Source: Dendrobium chrysotoxum
Taxonomy: Eukaryota; Streptophyta; Magnoliopsida; Asparagales; Orchidaceae
Assembly (NCBI GenBank): GCA_019925795.1
Contig: CM034314.1
Location: forward strand, 97,769,264-97,833,263
Direction of reading: 5' to 3'
Length of the DNA stretch: 64,000 nt
The notes beneath the pieces were generated by a model. That model made no database searches. It saw only the letters and a list, made by a program, of their open reading frames with translations, and was not told where the DNA came from. Positions 31,501-40,647 of the stretch are shown here, in pieces. A program made the translations under genes and the position numbers. Positions within the stretch are counted from its first letter, which is position 1, and each line of letters opens with the position of its first letter.

Positions 31501-31930
31501 TGAGCTCAAATGAGTTCTGGATGAAGAGTTCTGGATAAGAAATGCTCAAGTAACACCAGAATGATCACATAATATGTTAAAACTTATCTTATATTTGTTT
31601 TTTCACAACTTTTTTCTATGTTTTTGAATCTCATATTCAACCACTCATTTAGCTTTCTATCTGATATTTTATTTTATCCTTTTTTTGTTCTGTAGTTCAT
31701 CTGGGAGTAGCAGCAGTCCTGGTACGGGAAACTCAACACAGAACCCTGGCTCAGCTTCAACTGGCTTTCCTCCAAACCAAACTGGAACAGGAGGAGTTCT
31801 GGGAGGTCTTGGCCCTTCAGGAACTATCACTAGTGTAGATGGAAGTGAAGCTGGTTTTCTCCCAGATCCAAAGATGTTCTCTCTGTTTCTCATCATTTTA
31901 CTCTCTGATTTGGTTTTGCTGATGCTCTGA
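28575..31930 (+). CDS. X8 (CBM43) domain GPI-anchored protein, callose-binding type
   Basis: Four exons: 28575-28626, 29118-29357, 30208-30241 and 31696-31930 (stop TGA). All introns are GT-AG and phases agree, giving 561 bp and 186 residues. The first exon encodes a signal peptide (MAAMMLLALFLTMFGGS). Residues about 19-107 are an X8 domain with the expected cysteines and aromatic residues: AWCVC, DYACG, ADC, ACYNPN, HCSYAAN, ACDFAGTA and GCSY. A Ser/Gly/Pro/Thr-rich linker follows, then a hydrophobic C-terminus (MFSLFLIILLSDLVLLML), typical of a GPI anchor signal. X8 proteins of this layout bind beta-1,3-glucan (callose), often at plasmodesmata or the outer plasma membrane. Which subfamily (PDCB or a related group) is not resolved. 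The gene looks intact; its second intron holds an RTE fragment. Confidence 0.9.
29755..30070 (+). mobile_element. RTE LINE fragment in X8 gene intron
   Basis: A decayed piece of the RTE C-terminal region: GTGGTTTGGGCATGTAAAAC reads WFGHVK, matching RLRWFGHIKR in the RTE copy at 3.2 kb. It is followed by GTGACAGATGCACTAATAAG (VTDALI) and further downstream RTE-like sequence. Ends are approximate and no tail was found. Confidence 0.65.
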
Positions 31931-32636
31931 TTGAAGAAAAGAGAAAAAAATTCTCTGATTAGTTAGAAGAAGTGGGATTTTGATTTCTAATGGTTATTGA
32001 GTTGACTTATGAGCTATGATAGTGGTGGGTGGGGTAGGTTGGTGTAGTAGAAATTTGAAGTGCCTTGTTATATTTCCTTTGTAAATCTATCCTGGCCGGT
32101 ACTTCTATTGATTTTGGTGAATGAGTAAGCTTCTTGAAATATTTGCCTGTAAAGCAATAAGGATGTCCCCAAAAACAAAAAAAAAAAGCAATACGGATGT
32201 GACCCAACCTTTCATTCTGATAAGACTGCTCACTGTTTTTTTGTTAATAATTCTCTTTGGCATTGGAGCTACGCCATCTTGAAAAAGGTTCGTTGTTTTG
32301 TTCAATTTAATTCTATAAGCTCATTTGTTTAAAAGAATATTAACGACAATAAACTATAAATTATTATTTATCTTAAGTTTACATTTAAAAACTTAAAGAT
32401 ATAAATAAGAAAAGTAAAACTCACAAAAGGCGCAAAAAAATTATATAAAAAAAATTTATTTGGTGTCGCTCAATTAAAATTTTAAAATAATCTAAATTTA
32501 TTTTAATTGAATTAAATATCTCTCAAAAAAAATTGATTCTCTTGTTGTTGGCAGAGTAGTCATAAGAGATAGCTGTCGGGTAGGAGATTATTTTGTGCGG
32601 TGTCTTCCACTATACTGTGCATCGAATGGCATGACG
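31931..32636. other. 3' UTR of the X8 gene and intergenic DNA
   Basis: The X8 3' UTR probably ends near 32100-32200. A short direct repeat (GCAATAAGGATGT / GCAATACGGATGT) surrounds an A-run at 32176-32188, like a tiny retroposition scar. The remainder is AT-rich with nothing recognised. Confidence 0.4.
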
Positions 32637-32770
32637 ATTTTTTTTTTTTTGGACATTTAGGTCAATTAAGGCAAACTCACACATACAACGCATTCACAAA
32701 GACTCAAACCTAATACCTCTTAGTTGGAAGTCTAAGTTCTCAACCAACAGATCAAGATGAGCTATGTGAA
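32637..32770 (-). mobile_element. tRNA-derived SINE, copy A
   Basis: On the minus strand it has an A-box-like TGATCTGTTGG, a B-box-like GGTTTGAGTCT, then CCTTAATTGACCTAAATGTCC and a poly-A (T-run on the plus strand). It is the same family as the copy at 33052. I found no target duplication. Confidence 0.75.
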
Positions 32771-33051
32771 ATAATTTTCATCGCTTACGCTTGAAAGTTG
32801 AAAGAGCCCACAGAATTTCGTTCATAAAGTATTGGTAAAGAAAGGAATATTTGGTCCTTGCTTTACAGCCTATGAAGCTGTTTCCAATCAATAATAGAGG
32901 AAATGTGGATATGAAATTGAAGAAAAGTTGCGGTCAACGGAGGAATTTCTCCATTTTTTTTTTGGGCTTATTTGAGGACAAATTTTATAAATAAATATCT
33001 TACTAAATTATATTATTGAAATAAAAATGATAAAAAGAAAATGTAAAAAAG

Positions 33052-33179
33052 TTTTTTTTTTTGGACATTTAGGTCAATTAAGGCAAATTCATACATACAT
33101 CACATACACAAAGACTGGAATCCAAGACCTCTTAATTGAAAGCCTAAGCTCTCAACCAACAAGCCAAGATTAGCTGTAT
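33052..33179 (-). mobile_element. tRNA-derived SINE, copy B, with target duplication
   Basis: A 128-bp copy of the same SINE, ending in poly-A, flanked by a perfect 14-bp duplication, aaaatgtaaaaaag (33038-33051 and 33180-33193). The internal promoter boxes are partly degenerate (GGATTCCAGTC at the B box). The duplication is strong proof of retroposition. Confidence 0.88.
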
Positions 33180-33193
33180 AAAATGTAAAAAAG

Positions 33194-33638
33194 ATGAATA
33201 GTCGCTAGCGACTGGTCGCCACATGGCTGGTGACGTGGAGGGCAATGGGCTGACGCGAAAAATTCATATAAAAAAGTTTAAAATTTTAAAAAATTGCAGC
33301 GACTGGTCTCCATCTTAATTTCTCTTTTGAATTTTAATTTCTTTTATTTTTTTAATTTGTTGTGCTGGAGCTGAAAGCTATAATTTCCACCCAAATAATA
33401 ATAATAATAATAATATTTCTTTTATTTTTTAATTTAAATTTTGATTTCAAAAGTTACAAGCTTAAGAAATTAAAAAATGATTAGTCAGTCGCTCACTATG
33501 TCAGTGACCGGCCTTTTCATTTTTCCAGGTTTATATAACTAGTTATATAATTATATAATTTAATTTAATTAATAAAAATTTATAATATTTATAAAATTAT
33601 CTTAATTGAAAATTTTTCCCATTTTATATAATTATATA
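33194..33638. other. AT-rich intergenic DNA
   Basis: Contains a short (AAT)n run (about 33395-33413) and two copies of a GCGACTGGTC-like word (about 33208 and 33298). No gene seen. Confidence 0.4.
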
Positions 33639-33643
33639 GTTAC

Positions 33644-34832
33644 TGTTGCAGGCTAGAATATACACAGCGGTAGAGAATTAATCATACGTCTTAGCGTTGC
33701 ACAGATATCCAGCTCACACAGAGAGAACACAAGATTTTTACGTCGAAAACCCTGGAAAGGGGAAAAACCACGGGGCTTGGCCCAATTGAAATAATTCTAC
33801 GAGAACTTGAGTAGATTACAGGGGGCTGACTCGCCTTCAAGGGCGATCAGATTACAAGTATCAACTGTAGAGTTGAAGTCGAGGGTATGTGAGTCTGATG
33901 TCGCCCTGGCAGAACTCCGGGGTCTCCCGGTGATCTGGCAGAACTCCGGGTCCTAGATGGTAGTCTGGTAAACTCCAAGTCTTAAGCGGTGGTCCGGCGG
34001 AGCTGAGGATGTCAGGTGGAGGTCTGGAGGAGCTTAGGGTGTCAGGCGGTGGTCCGAAGGAGTTGAGGACGTCAGGTGGTGGTCCGGCGGAGCTCAGGGC
34101 GTCAAGCGGTGGTCCGGCGGAGTTGAGGACATCAGGTGGTGGTCCGGCAGAAGTGCAGGGTCTCAGGTGGTGGTCCGGCGAAGTGCAGGGCCTCAGGTGG
34201 TGGTCCGGCGAAGTGCAGGGCCTCTAGTGGTGGTCCGGCAGAGTGTAGGGCCTCAGGTGGTGGTCCGGCGAAACTCCGGCGGTGGTCGATAAGGAGCAAG
34301 GAGGCAAGAGCTCTCTCTTTCTTTCCCCTTAGGATTAGGTCTCCCTTTTCAAGAGGAGAGGGGGCTCTATTTATAGATTTGTGAGAGTGTCATGGCCCAT
34401 ACATAGGAGGAAGATCAAAGTAGTTAGGGAGTGGTTGGAATGGACGGCCGATGTTGAATTCCTTGATCGTGGATCGTTTGCTAGATATTTGGAGGTCTTA
34501 GAGATATCAGATTTGGCGATCTTGGGCTCATTGGATTCATCTCGTCGAGCCGCTCGATTCGACTATAAGCATGTCCTATTTGGAGACCATTTGGTAATCC
34601 AAATTAGGGTTTGAACCTTCCAATAGCGCTTCAGATCCTTGATTTGGACCTCTTTGGGCTCGGATTGGGTTGAATTTGGTATCGTTGGGTTTATATTTCC
34701 AAGGCGTTCAGCTCGACTGTAAGTTTGCCAAAATCGGAGTTTGGATGGTCCCAATTTTAATTTTTGAAGTTTCCAACTAGATTTTGCCTCGAGATTCGTG
34801 CCCAATCAAGATAAATTTTTGAGGATGTATCA
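33644..34832 (-). repeat. 3' LTR of the gag-only element
   Basis: Plus-strand ends TGTTGCAGG and ATGTATCA. It contains a 30-bp tandem array (about 33985-34275) and AAGAGGAGAGGGGG followed by CTATTTATAG, a probable core promoter region. It is 153 bp shorter than the 5' LTR, about five 30-bp units. Confidence 0.88.
33985..34275 (+). repeat. 30-bp tandem array in the 3' LTR
   Basis: About ten imperfect units of the type GGTGGTGGTCCGGCGAAGTG plus CAGGGCCTCA. The unit is 30 bp, so all frames stay open and give a false decapeptide repeat (GGGPAKCRAS-like). Confidence 0.9.
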
Positions 34833-34846
34833 GTTGCCCCTCTATT
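34833..34846 (-). other. Polypurine tract of the gag-only element
   Basis: On the minus strand AGAGGGGCAAC stands directly before the 3' LTR start (TGATACATCC). This is the position and composition expected for the plus-strand primer. Confidence 0.65.
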
Positions 34847-35365
34847 TTTGGACGTCGAAGCTCCAGAAGTCTGAAAATACTTGTCACAGCCTTCAGGAAA
34901 TTTTTCGCGTGATTTGGAATTTGGAAATAATCTAATCTTGGGCATAGAGGTCCTAAACAGCTTCGAAAGTGTCAACATTGAGTCTGGAACGTCAAAAAAT
35001 AATTCCGGGGACCCCAAAAACGTCCGATTTGACCTTTTTGGGCCCAAAATTGGGCCCGAAAATATGCCCGGACGGACTAGGCGCCGCTGCGCCTCCACCC
35101 ACATGCGCATGCGCCTAGCTGAGCCGCCGCACGCCCATGCGCCTGCACGCGTGCCTGCCTGGCGCTGCGCGCGCCTGCCCGGCTTGCCCGTGCCCTCGCA
35201 TGGAGCGGCGCCTGCACACGCCTACCCGGCGCTGCCGCTAGCTGACCGCACTGTCCGCGCAGTCGTGGCTGGCGGTTGGCTGATCGCGGTGGTTGGCTGA
35301 CCGCGGTGGTTAGCTGGCTGACCGCCAGCGGTTATGCCATTTTTATTTTTATTTTTTTAACATAA

Positions 35366-35371
<6 letters not shown>

Positions 35372-35413
<42 letters not shown>
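35372..35413. repeat. (TA)n microsatellite
   Basis: About 21 uninterrupted TA dinucleotides inside the gag-only element. Confidence 0.95.
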
Positions 35414-35415
<2 letters not shown>

Positions 35416-35449
35416 TTTCTTTTTTTAAGGACCAAAATGCCCCTCCTCC

Positions 35450-35900
35450 TGCTATAAATAGCCCCATAGGGGCTATGAATTTCTTGCACCTCCTTTCCCT
35501 CTCCTCTTCTTCTTTCATGCGAGGCATTCCCCTGGCCCTGTACAGGCCCAGGGCCCCTCTCTGCAAGGAGGTTCCCCCCTTCCACCCTTATTCTTTCCCT
35601 CACGCTGAGGCATTCTCCTAGTCTATTTCAGGTGATATCCCCTGTGCCGGTCTAGGACCCCTCACTGAGGATGATTCTTTTCCTCTTCTGCCTTCTCTTC
35701 TTTCATGTGAGGCATTCCCTTGGCCCTGTACAGGCCCAGGGCCCCTCCCTGTAAGAAGGAGGTTCCCCCCTTCCGCCCTTCTTCGCTTCTGTCTTATCTT
35801 CTTTCATTTGAGGCCTTTCGCTGGCCTTGTACAGGAGGCATCCCCTGTTCAGGCCCAGAGCCCCTCATTGCAAGAAGGATATTTCTCCCCATTCTTCTTC
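35450..35900 (+). repeat. Imperfect repeats with GGCCCTGTACAGGCCCAGGG
   Basis: The palindromic word GGCCCTGTACAGGCCCAGGG occurs near 35535 and again 188 bp later, with a degenerate third copy near 35826. Flanking words (TCTTCTTTCATG, AAGGAGGTTCCCCCCTT) repeat too. It lies in the non-coding part of the gag-only element. Confidence 0.75.
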
Positions 35901-35914
35901 TAGAGATCTTATGG

Positions 35915-36850
35915 AGGTCCGATGAAAGTCTAGCAGAGGGTAGAACTTCGGCATCGGGTAGGACTCTGACGAACATCTGGCGACTGGTAGAAGTCTGGCA
36001 TCGGGCAGTAGTTCAGCGTCGGGTAGGAATCCGACGAGGGTCCGGTGACGGGCAGAAGTCCGGCATCGAGTAGAAGTTCAGCGTCGGGTAGGACTCCGAC
36101 GAGGCTCCGACGAAGAGCAGAAGTCCGACGTCGGGTAAAAGTCCAGCGTCGGGTAGGAATCCGACGAAGGTCCGATGACGGGAAAAAGTCCAGCGTCGGG
36201 TAGTAGTTCTGCATCGGGTAAGAATCCGATGAAGGTCCGGCGATGGGCAGAAGTCCGGCGTCAGGTAGATGTTCAGTGTTGGGTAGGAATCCAACTAGGG
36301 TCCAGTGACGGCCAGAAGTCCGGCATCAGGTAGAAATCCGATGAAGGTTCGACGACGGGCAGAAGTCCGGCGTCGGGTAGAAGTTCAGTGTCGGGTAGGA
36401 CTCCGACGAGTGTCCGGTGACGGGCAGAAGTCCGACATCGGGTAGAAATCTGATGAAGGTCTGGAGATGGGCAGAAGTCTGGCGTCAGTAAAAGTTCAGT
36501 GTCAGGTAGGAATCCGATGAGGGTCCGATGAAGGGCAGAATTCCAACGTCAGGTAGAAGTTCAGCATCAGGTAGGAATCCGACGAAGGTCTGATGACAGG
36601 CAAAAGTCCGGCGTCGGGTAGTAGTTCAGCATCGGGTAGGAATCCAACAAAGGTCCGACGACGGGTAGAAGTTTGGCGTCGGGTAGAAGTTCAGTGTCGG
36701 GTAGGAATCCAATGAGAATTTGGTGACGGGCAGAGATTTTAGCGTTGGGTAGAAGCCCAACAAAATTCCGACGACTAGTAGAAGTCCGGCGTCTGGTAGA
36801 ACTTCAGCCTCGGGTAGGAATCCGACGAGGGTCCGACGTCGGGTAGAAAC
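35915..36850 (+). repeat. 65-bp tandem array
   Basis: About 14 units with a constant 65-bp period: GTAGGAATCC-type words fall at 36023, 36088, 36153, 36218 and 36283. The unit has two related halves (AGAAGTCCGGCGTCGGGTAG and AGAAGTTCAGCGTCGGGTAG), then GAATCCGACGAAGGTCCG. Open frames across it are by-products. Confidence 0.93.
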
Positions 36851-36895
36851 TCATCATCGAGGGCTTCTTGATGGCATTAGTGATGAGTTTGTATA

Positions 36896-37250
36896 GAAGA
36901 GGTTGAGAGAATCCGCCAATTATGTATAACCTATCTGAGGTTGTGTGTCAGAGCCCTGCTCGATGACGTTAACCTGTGTGGAAGAGGTCGAGAGAATCCA
37001 CCAAGGATGTATAACCTATCCGAGGTTATATGTCAGAGCCCTACTCGATGAAGTTAACCTGTGTGGAAGAGATTGAGAGAATCTATCAAGGATGTATGAC
37101 CTATCCAAGGTTGTATGTCAGATCCCTGCTTGATGACGTTAACTTATGTGAAAGAGGTCGAGAGAATCCACCAAGAATGTATGATCTATCCGAGATTGTA
37201 TGTCAGAGCCCTGCTCGATGACATTAACCTGTATGGAAGAGGTCGAGATC
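36896..37250 (+). repeat. 85-bp tandem array
   Basis: Four full units plus a partial one, with GAAGAGGTCGAGAGAATCC-type starts at 36896, 36981, 37066, 37151 and 37236, an exact 85-bp period. Each unit includes TGTCAGAGCCCTGCTCGATG. It lies just 3' of the gag remnant. Confidence 0.93.
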
Positions 37251-37699
37251 GAATCCCGTTGGGATTGATCGTCAGTGATTGAGACACAATAAAGATTATG
37301 TATTTCTTAAATTACGAATAAAGAGATTATATTCGTCGGTAGTTCTTCATTGTCATCATTTTTTATCTTTTTTTTAAAGAAGTAGACAATATCAAAATGG
37401 AGCGCACAACATAGCACTATATTATATAGAACAACATAATAACTTTCTAGTACAACTTAGGAATATAAGTGTTACACCATGCTGAATACATAAGATATGC
37501 GTACGGGGACAACACAATATTTGACTTGGAAGGAAAAAACTAGGGATATCATAGTAACACCCTACTTATAAAAGAGACACAATAAAATAAGATGACTACT
37601 ACTAACACAAATGTATACACTGTGTGATCATTTGATCTCACCAATCATTTGAATATTATTCAATGGTTATCTTTGTTATTGTTAAAAAAAATATCTTTG

Positions 37700-39200
37700 T
37701 TATTATTGATTTTGCCCCCCAGCATCATCTCAAGTAGGTGGGCTTTGGATGAATTGTTGGAGATATCCTTGTCGGATCAGCCTCTCAATCTCATCCTTGA
37801 GTTGTTTATAAGTTTCAGTAGTGTGTCCACGATTACGGTGGAAATGATAGTATTGATCTTGATTTTCTATGTTCGGCTTCAAAGGATTTATCCACTTAAT
37901 ATTTTCTTGATCTCGGATGGCCATCAACACATTTGCTCGATGGGCATTGAGTGGTGTATACTCCTCCTCTTGTCGAAACTCATGTTATTGTACTGGGAGT
38001 CTAGGAGAGAAGTTTTTTTTCGTTGCAAGAATGAATCCTTCATTGTAGGGGCATTTTTACGCTTTCTAGGAGTTTGCTCAAATTACTTCATGTGGGCATT
38101 AATAGCTTCATCTGCTGATATTTGCGCCTCCACACGATGGATCAGGTCAGCATATGAGGGAACCGTGCCTCGCATAAGTGCTGAGTAGAAGGGGCCAGGA
38201 TGAAGCCCTCCAAGAAAAACTCCTCTAAGTAACTCGGGATTTACTCCAGGAATTTGTCGAGCCTCAGTGGAAAATCATTGAAAGTACTCTTTCAGTGATT
38301 CTCCTTCATTTTGGCAGATCCCAGAGAAGTGAGAAGAATCCTTAGCAATTCTTCGATTGGCAATAAATTATTCGATAAACATCTTGGCCAATCTAACGAA
38401 TGTTGGAATTATTCCAGTTGGGAGTGAGTAGAACCATGTTCGAGGTTGTCCTTTGAGGGTAGCAGGAAAAGCTTGGCATAGGAGCGCATCTGAGGCTCGT
38501 TGTATATACATGATGGTCCTATAGTGATCGATATGCTCGTATGGGTCAGATGTCCCATCATAGGGATCGATATTTGGTAGTTTGAATCCTGCCGAAATGG
38601 GGTGTTGAAGGATGGCTTCAGCCAGGGGTGATGACTCCTGGAAGTCCCACTGACGAAGAGATTGCCTTGCACCTCCTACAGGGAACTCTTCTTGAATGAA
38701 CCTTCATAGTTCATACCGTAGAACGTTGCGAGGGAGTCCAGCAATATGTGGTGGGGCTAAGTCCTCGAGGACGCCCGAAGAAATGCGAGGTTGTTGACCT
38801 GTGTGTGAAGGATGGGTAGAGTTTGCTTGTCAGCAAGTTCATTATCTTGATGCGTCGGAGGATGCATCCTTGGCGGAGAGAAAAGGATCTCGGCATGAGG
38901 ATGTTCTGGTGGAACATCTCCTACCCGAGGTGGATCTCGAGGGAGAAGGATCTCTTCCTGTGGAGCTAGTGCTGGCTGTCAGGTCTCTCGTAGGAGTTGA
39001 AGGATTTCATCCTGAGACTCCTCCATCTTTCGGATGTGATCTTCCAAGGAAGGTCCTGAAGTTCCTTCCTCAGCAGCATTTTGGCCCCCAGGATTAAAAG
39101 AACCAGATACTTGGCGTCTATGATTTATAAACTGATTCATGGACTGGTGTGAGTTGGAGCAGGAGGCTCCCAAGATATAATTACTACCTCTGTTAGCCAT
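37700..39200 (-). pseudogene. Ty3/gypsy gag remnant
   Basis: On the minus strand the reading starts at an ATG at 39200 (MANRGSNYILGAS). A coiled-coil-like stretch follows (SLEDHIRKMEESQDEILQLL). After frame changes come gag-domain words such as YDGTSDPYEHI, MYIQRASDALLCQAF and TWFYSLP (about 38400-38570), and near 37740-37860 HFHRNRGHTTETYKQL and EIERLIRQGYLQQF, a typical C-terminal segment of plant gypsy gag. Several stops and frameshifts interrupt it. Gag forms the virus-like particle that packages retrotransposon RNA. Confidence 0.8.
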
Positions 39201-39233
39201 TACAGTGGTGCTTCAGGATAGTGGGACTAACGT

Positions 39234-39253
39234 TTCCACAGACGACGCCAAAT
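39234..39253 (-). other. Primer-binding site of the gag-only element
   Basis: Directly after the 5' LTR on the minus strand comes ATTTGGCGTCGTCTGTGGAA. It resembles the TGGCGCCGTCTGTGG priming site common in plant Ty3/gypsy elements of the Tat group. Confidence 0.7.
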
Positions 39254-40595
39254 TGCTGTGGGCTAGAATATACACGGCTGTAGAGTATTAATCCTACGTC
39301 TTAGCATTACACGGATATCCAGCTCACACACACAGAAAACATAAGATTTTTATGTGGAAAACCCTGGAAAGGGAAAAAATCACGGGGCCTAGCCCAGTTG
39401 AAATGATTCTACTAGAACTTGAGTAGATTACAGGGGGCTGACTCACCTTCAAGGGCGATCGGATTACAAGTATCAACTGTATAGTTGAAGTCGAGGGTAT
39501 GTGAAAGTTTGATGTCGCCTTGGCGGAACTCTGGGGTCTTCCGGTGATCTGGCATAACTCCGGGTCCTAGGTGGTAGTCTGGTAGAACTCCAAGTCTAAA
39601 GCGGTGGTCCGACGGAGCTGAGGACATCAGATGGAGGTCCAGCGGAGCTTACGGTGTTAGGCGGTGGTCTGAAGGAGTTGAGGACTTAAGGTGATGGTCC
39701 GGCGGAGTTGAGGACATCATGTGGTGGTCCAGTAGAAGTGCAGGGCCTCATATGGTGGTCTGGCAAAGTGCAGGGCCTCAGGTGGTGGTCTGGTGAAGTG
39801 TAGGGCCTTAGGTGGTGGTCTGGCAAAGTGCAGGGCCTCATGTGGTGGTCCGGCGAAGTGTAGGGCCTCATGTGGTGGTCCGACGAAGTGCAGGGTCTCA
39901 GGTAGTGGTCCGGCGAAGTACAGGGCCTCAGGAGGTGGTCCGGAAAAGTGCAGGGCCTTAGGTGGTGGTCCGGCGGAGTGCAGGGCCTCAGGTGGTGGTC
40001 CAGTAGAGTGTAGGGCCTCAGGTGGTGGTCCGGCGAAACTTCGGCTGTGGTCGAGGAGGAGCAATAAGGCAAGAGCTCTCTCTTTCTTTCTCCTTAGGAT
40101 TAGGTCTCCCTTTTCAAGAGGAGAGGGGACTCTATTTATAGATTTGTGAGAGTGGCATGGCCTGTAAATAGGAGGAAGAACAAGGGTAGTTAGGGAGTGG
40201 TTGGAATGGACGGCCGATGTTGAATCCCTTAATCGTGGATTGTTTGCTGGACATTTGAAGGTCTTAGAGATATCATATTTTGACGATCTTGAGCTCGTTG
40301 GATTAATCTCGTCAAGCCGCTCGATTCGATTATAAGCATGTCCTATTTGAAGACTGTTTGGTAATCCAAATTATGGTTTGAACCTTCCAACAGCACTTCA
40401 GACCCTTGATTTGGACCCATTTAGGCTTGGATTGGGTTGAATTTGGTGTCGTTGGGTTTGTATTTCCGAGACGTTCAGTTCAACTATAAGTTTGTCAAAA
40501 TTGAAGTTTGGTCCCAATTTTAATTTTTGAAGTTTCCAACTAGATTTTGCATCGAGATTCGTGCCCGATCAAGATAATTTTTTAAGGATGTATCG
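39254..40595 (-). repeat. 5' LTR of the gag-only element
   Basis: Homologous to the left LTR along its whole length, including the AAGAGGAGAGGGG and CTATTTATAG region. Its outer end is mutated (TATCG instead of TATCA). The 30-bp array inside it (about 39600-40035) has some five more units than its partner. Many scattered substitutions between the two LTRs mean the insertion is not recent. Confidence 0.88.
39600..40035 (+). repeat. 30-bp tandem array in the 5' LTR
   Basis: About 14-15 units of GGTGGTGGTCCGGCGAAGTG plus CAGGGCCTCA, the same unit as in the other LTR. The long open frames on both strands are by-products. Confidence 0.9.
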
Positions 40596-40647
40596 GTTAC
40601 ATAATTTAATTTAATTAATCAAAAAAATTCAATTAAATGTATATAAT

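Larger units (their letters stand above)
33644..40595 (-). mobile_element. Non-autonomous Ty3/gypsy-type element with gag only (TR-GAG-like)
   Basis: A 6952-bp LTR element flanked by a perfect 5-bp duplication, gttac (33639-33643 and 40596-40600). Its two LTRs are 33644-34832 and 39254-40595. The only protein signal is a decayed gag on the minus strand (about 37700-39200), so the 5' LTR is the right-hand one. A primer-binding site and a polypurine tract lie at the expected inner LTR edges. No protease, reverse transcriptase, RNase H or integrase motif was found in any frame between 34833 and 37700; that space holds GC-rich DNA and tandem arrays. Elements with terminal repeats plus gag alone are known in plants (TR-GAG). 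It would need enzymes from a related autonomous element. Confidence 0.88.

Noticed and set aside
34009..34384. Open frames with Gly/Gly/Pro decapeptide repeats in the LTR (also 39686-40149 on both strands)
   Set aside because: They come from a 30-bp tandem array, which keeps all frames open. No start context or family similarity.
35720..36294. Overlapping open frames on both strands
   Set aside because: By-products of the 65-bp array and the GC-rich repeats in the gag-only element.
33985..37250. Regular direct repeats resembling a CRISPR array
   Set aside because: Units are contiguous with no unique spacers, and this is plant nuclear DNA inside an LTR element.
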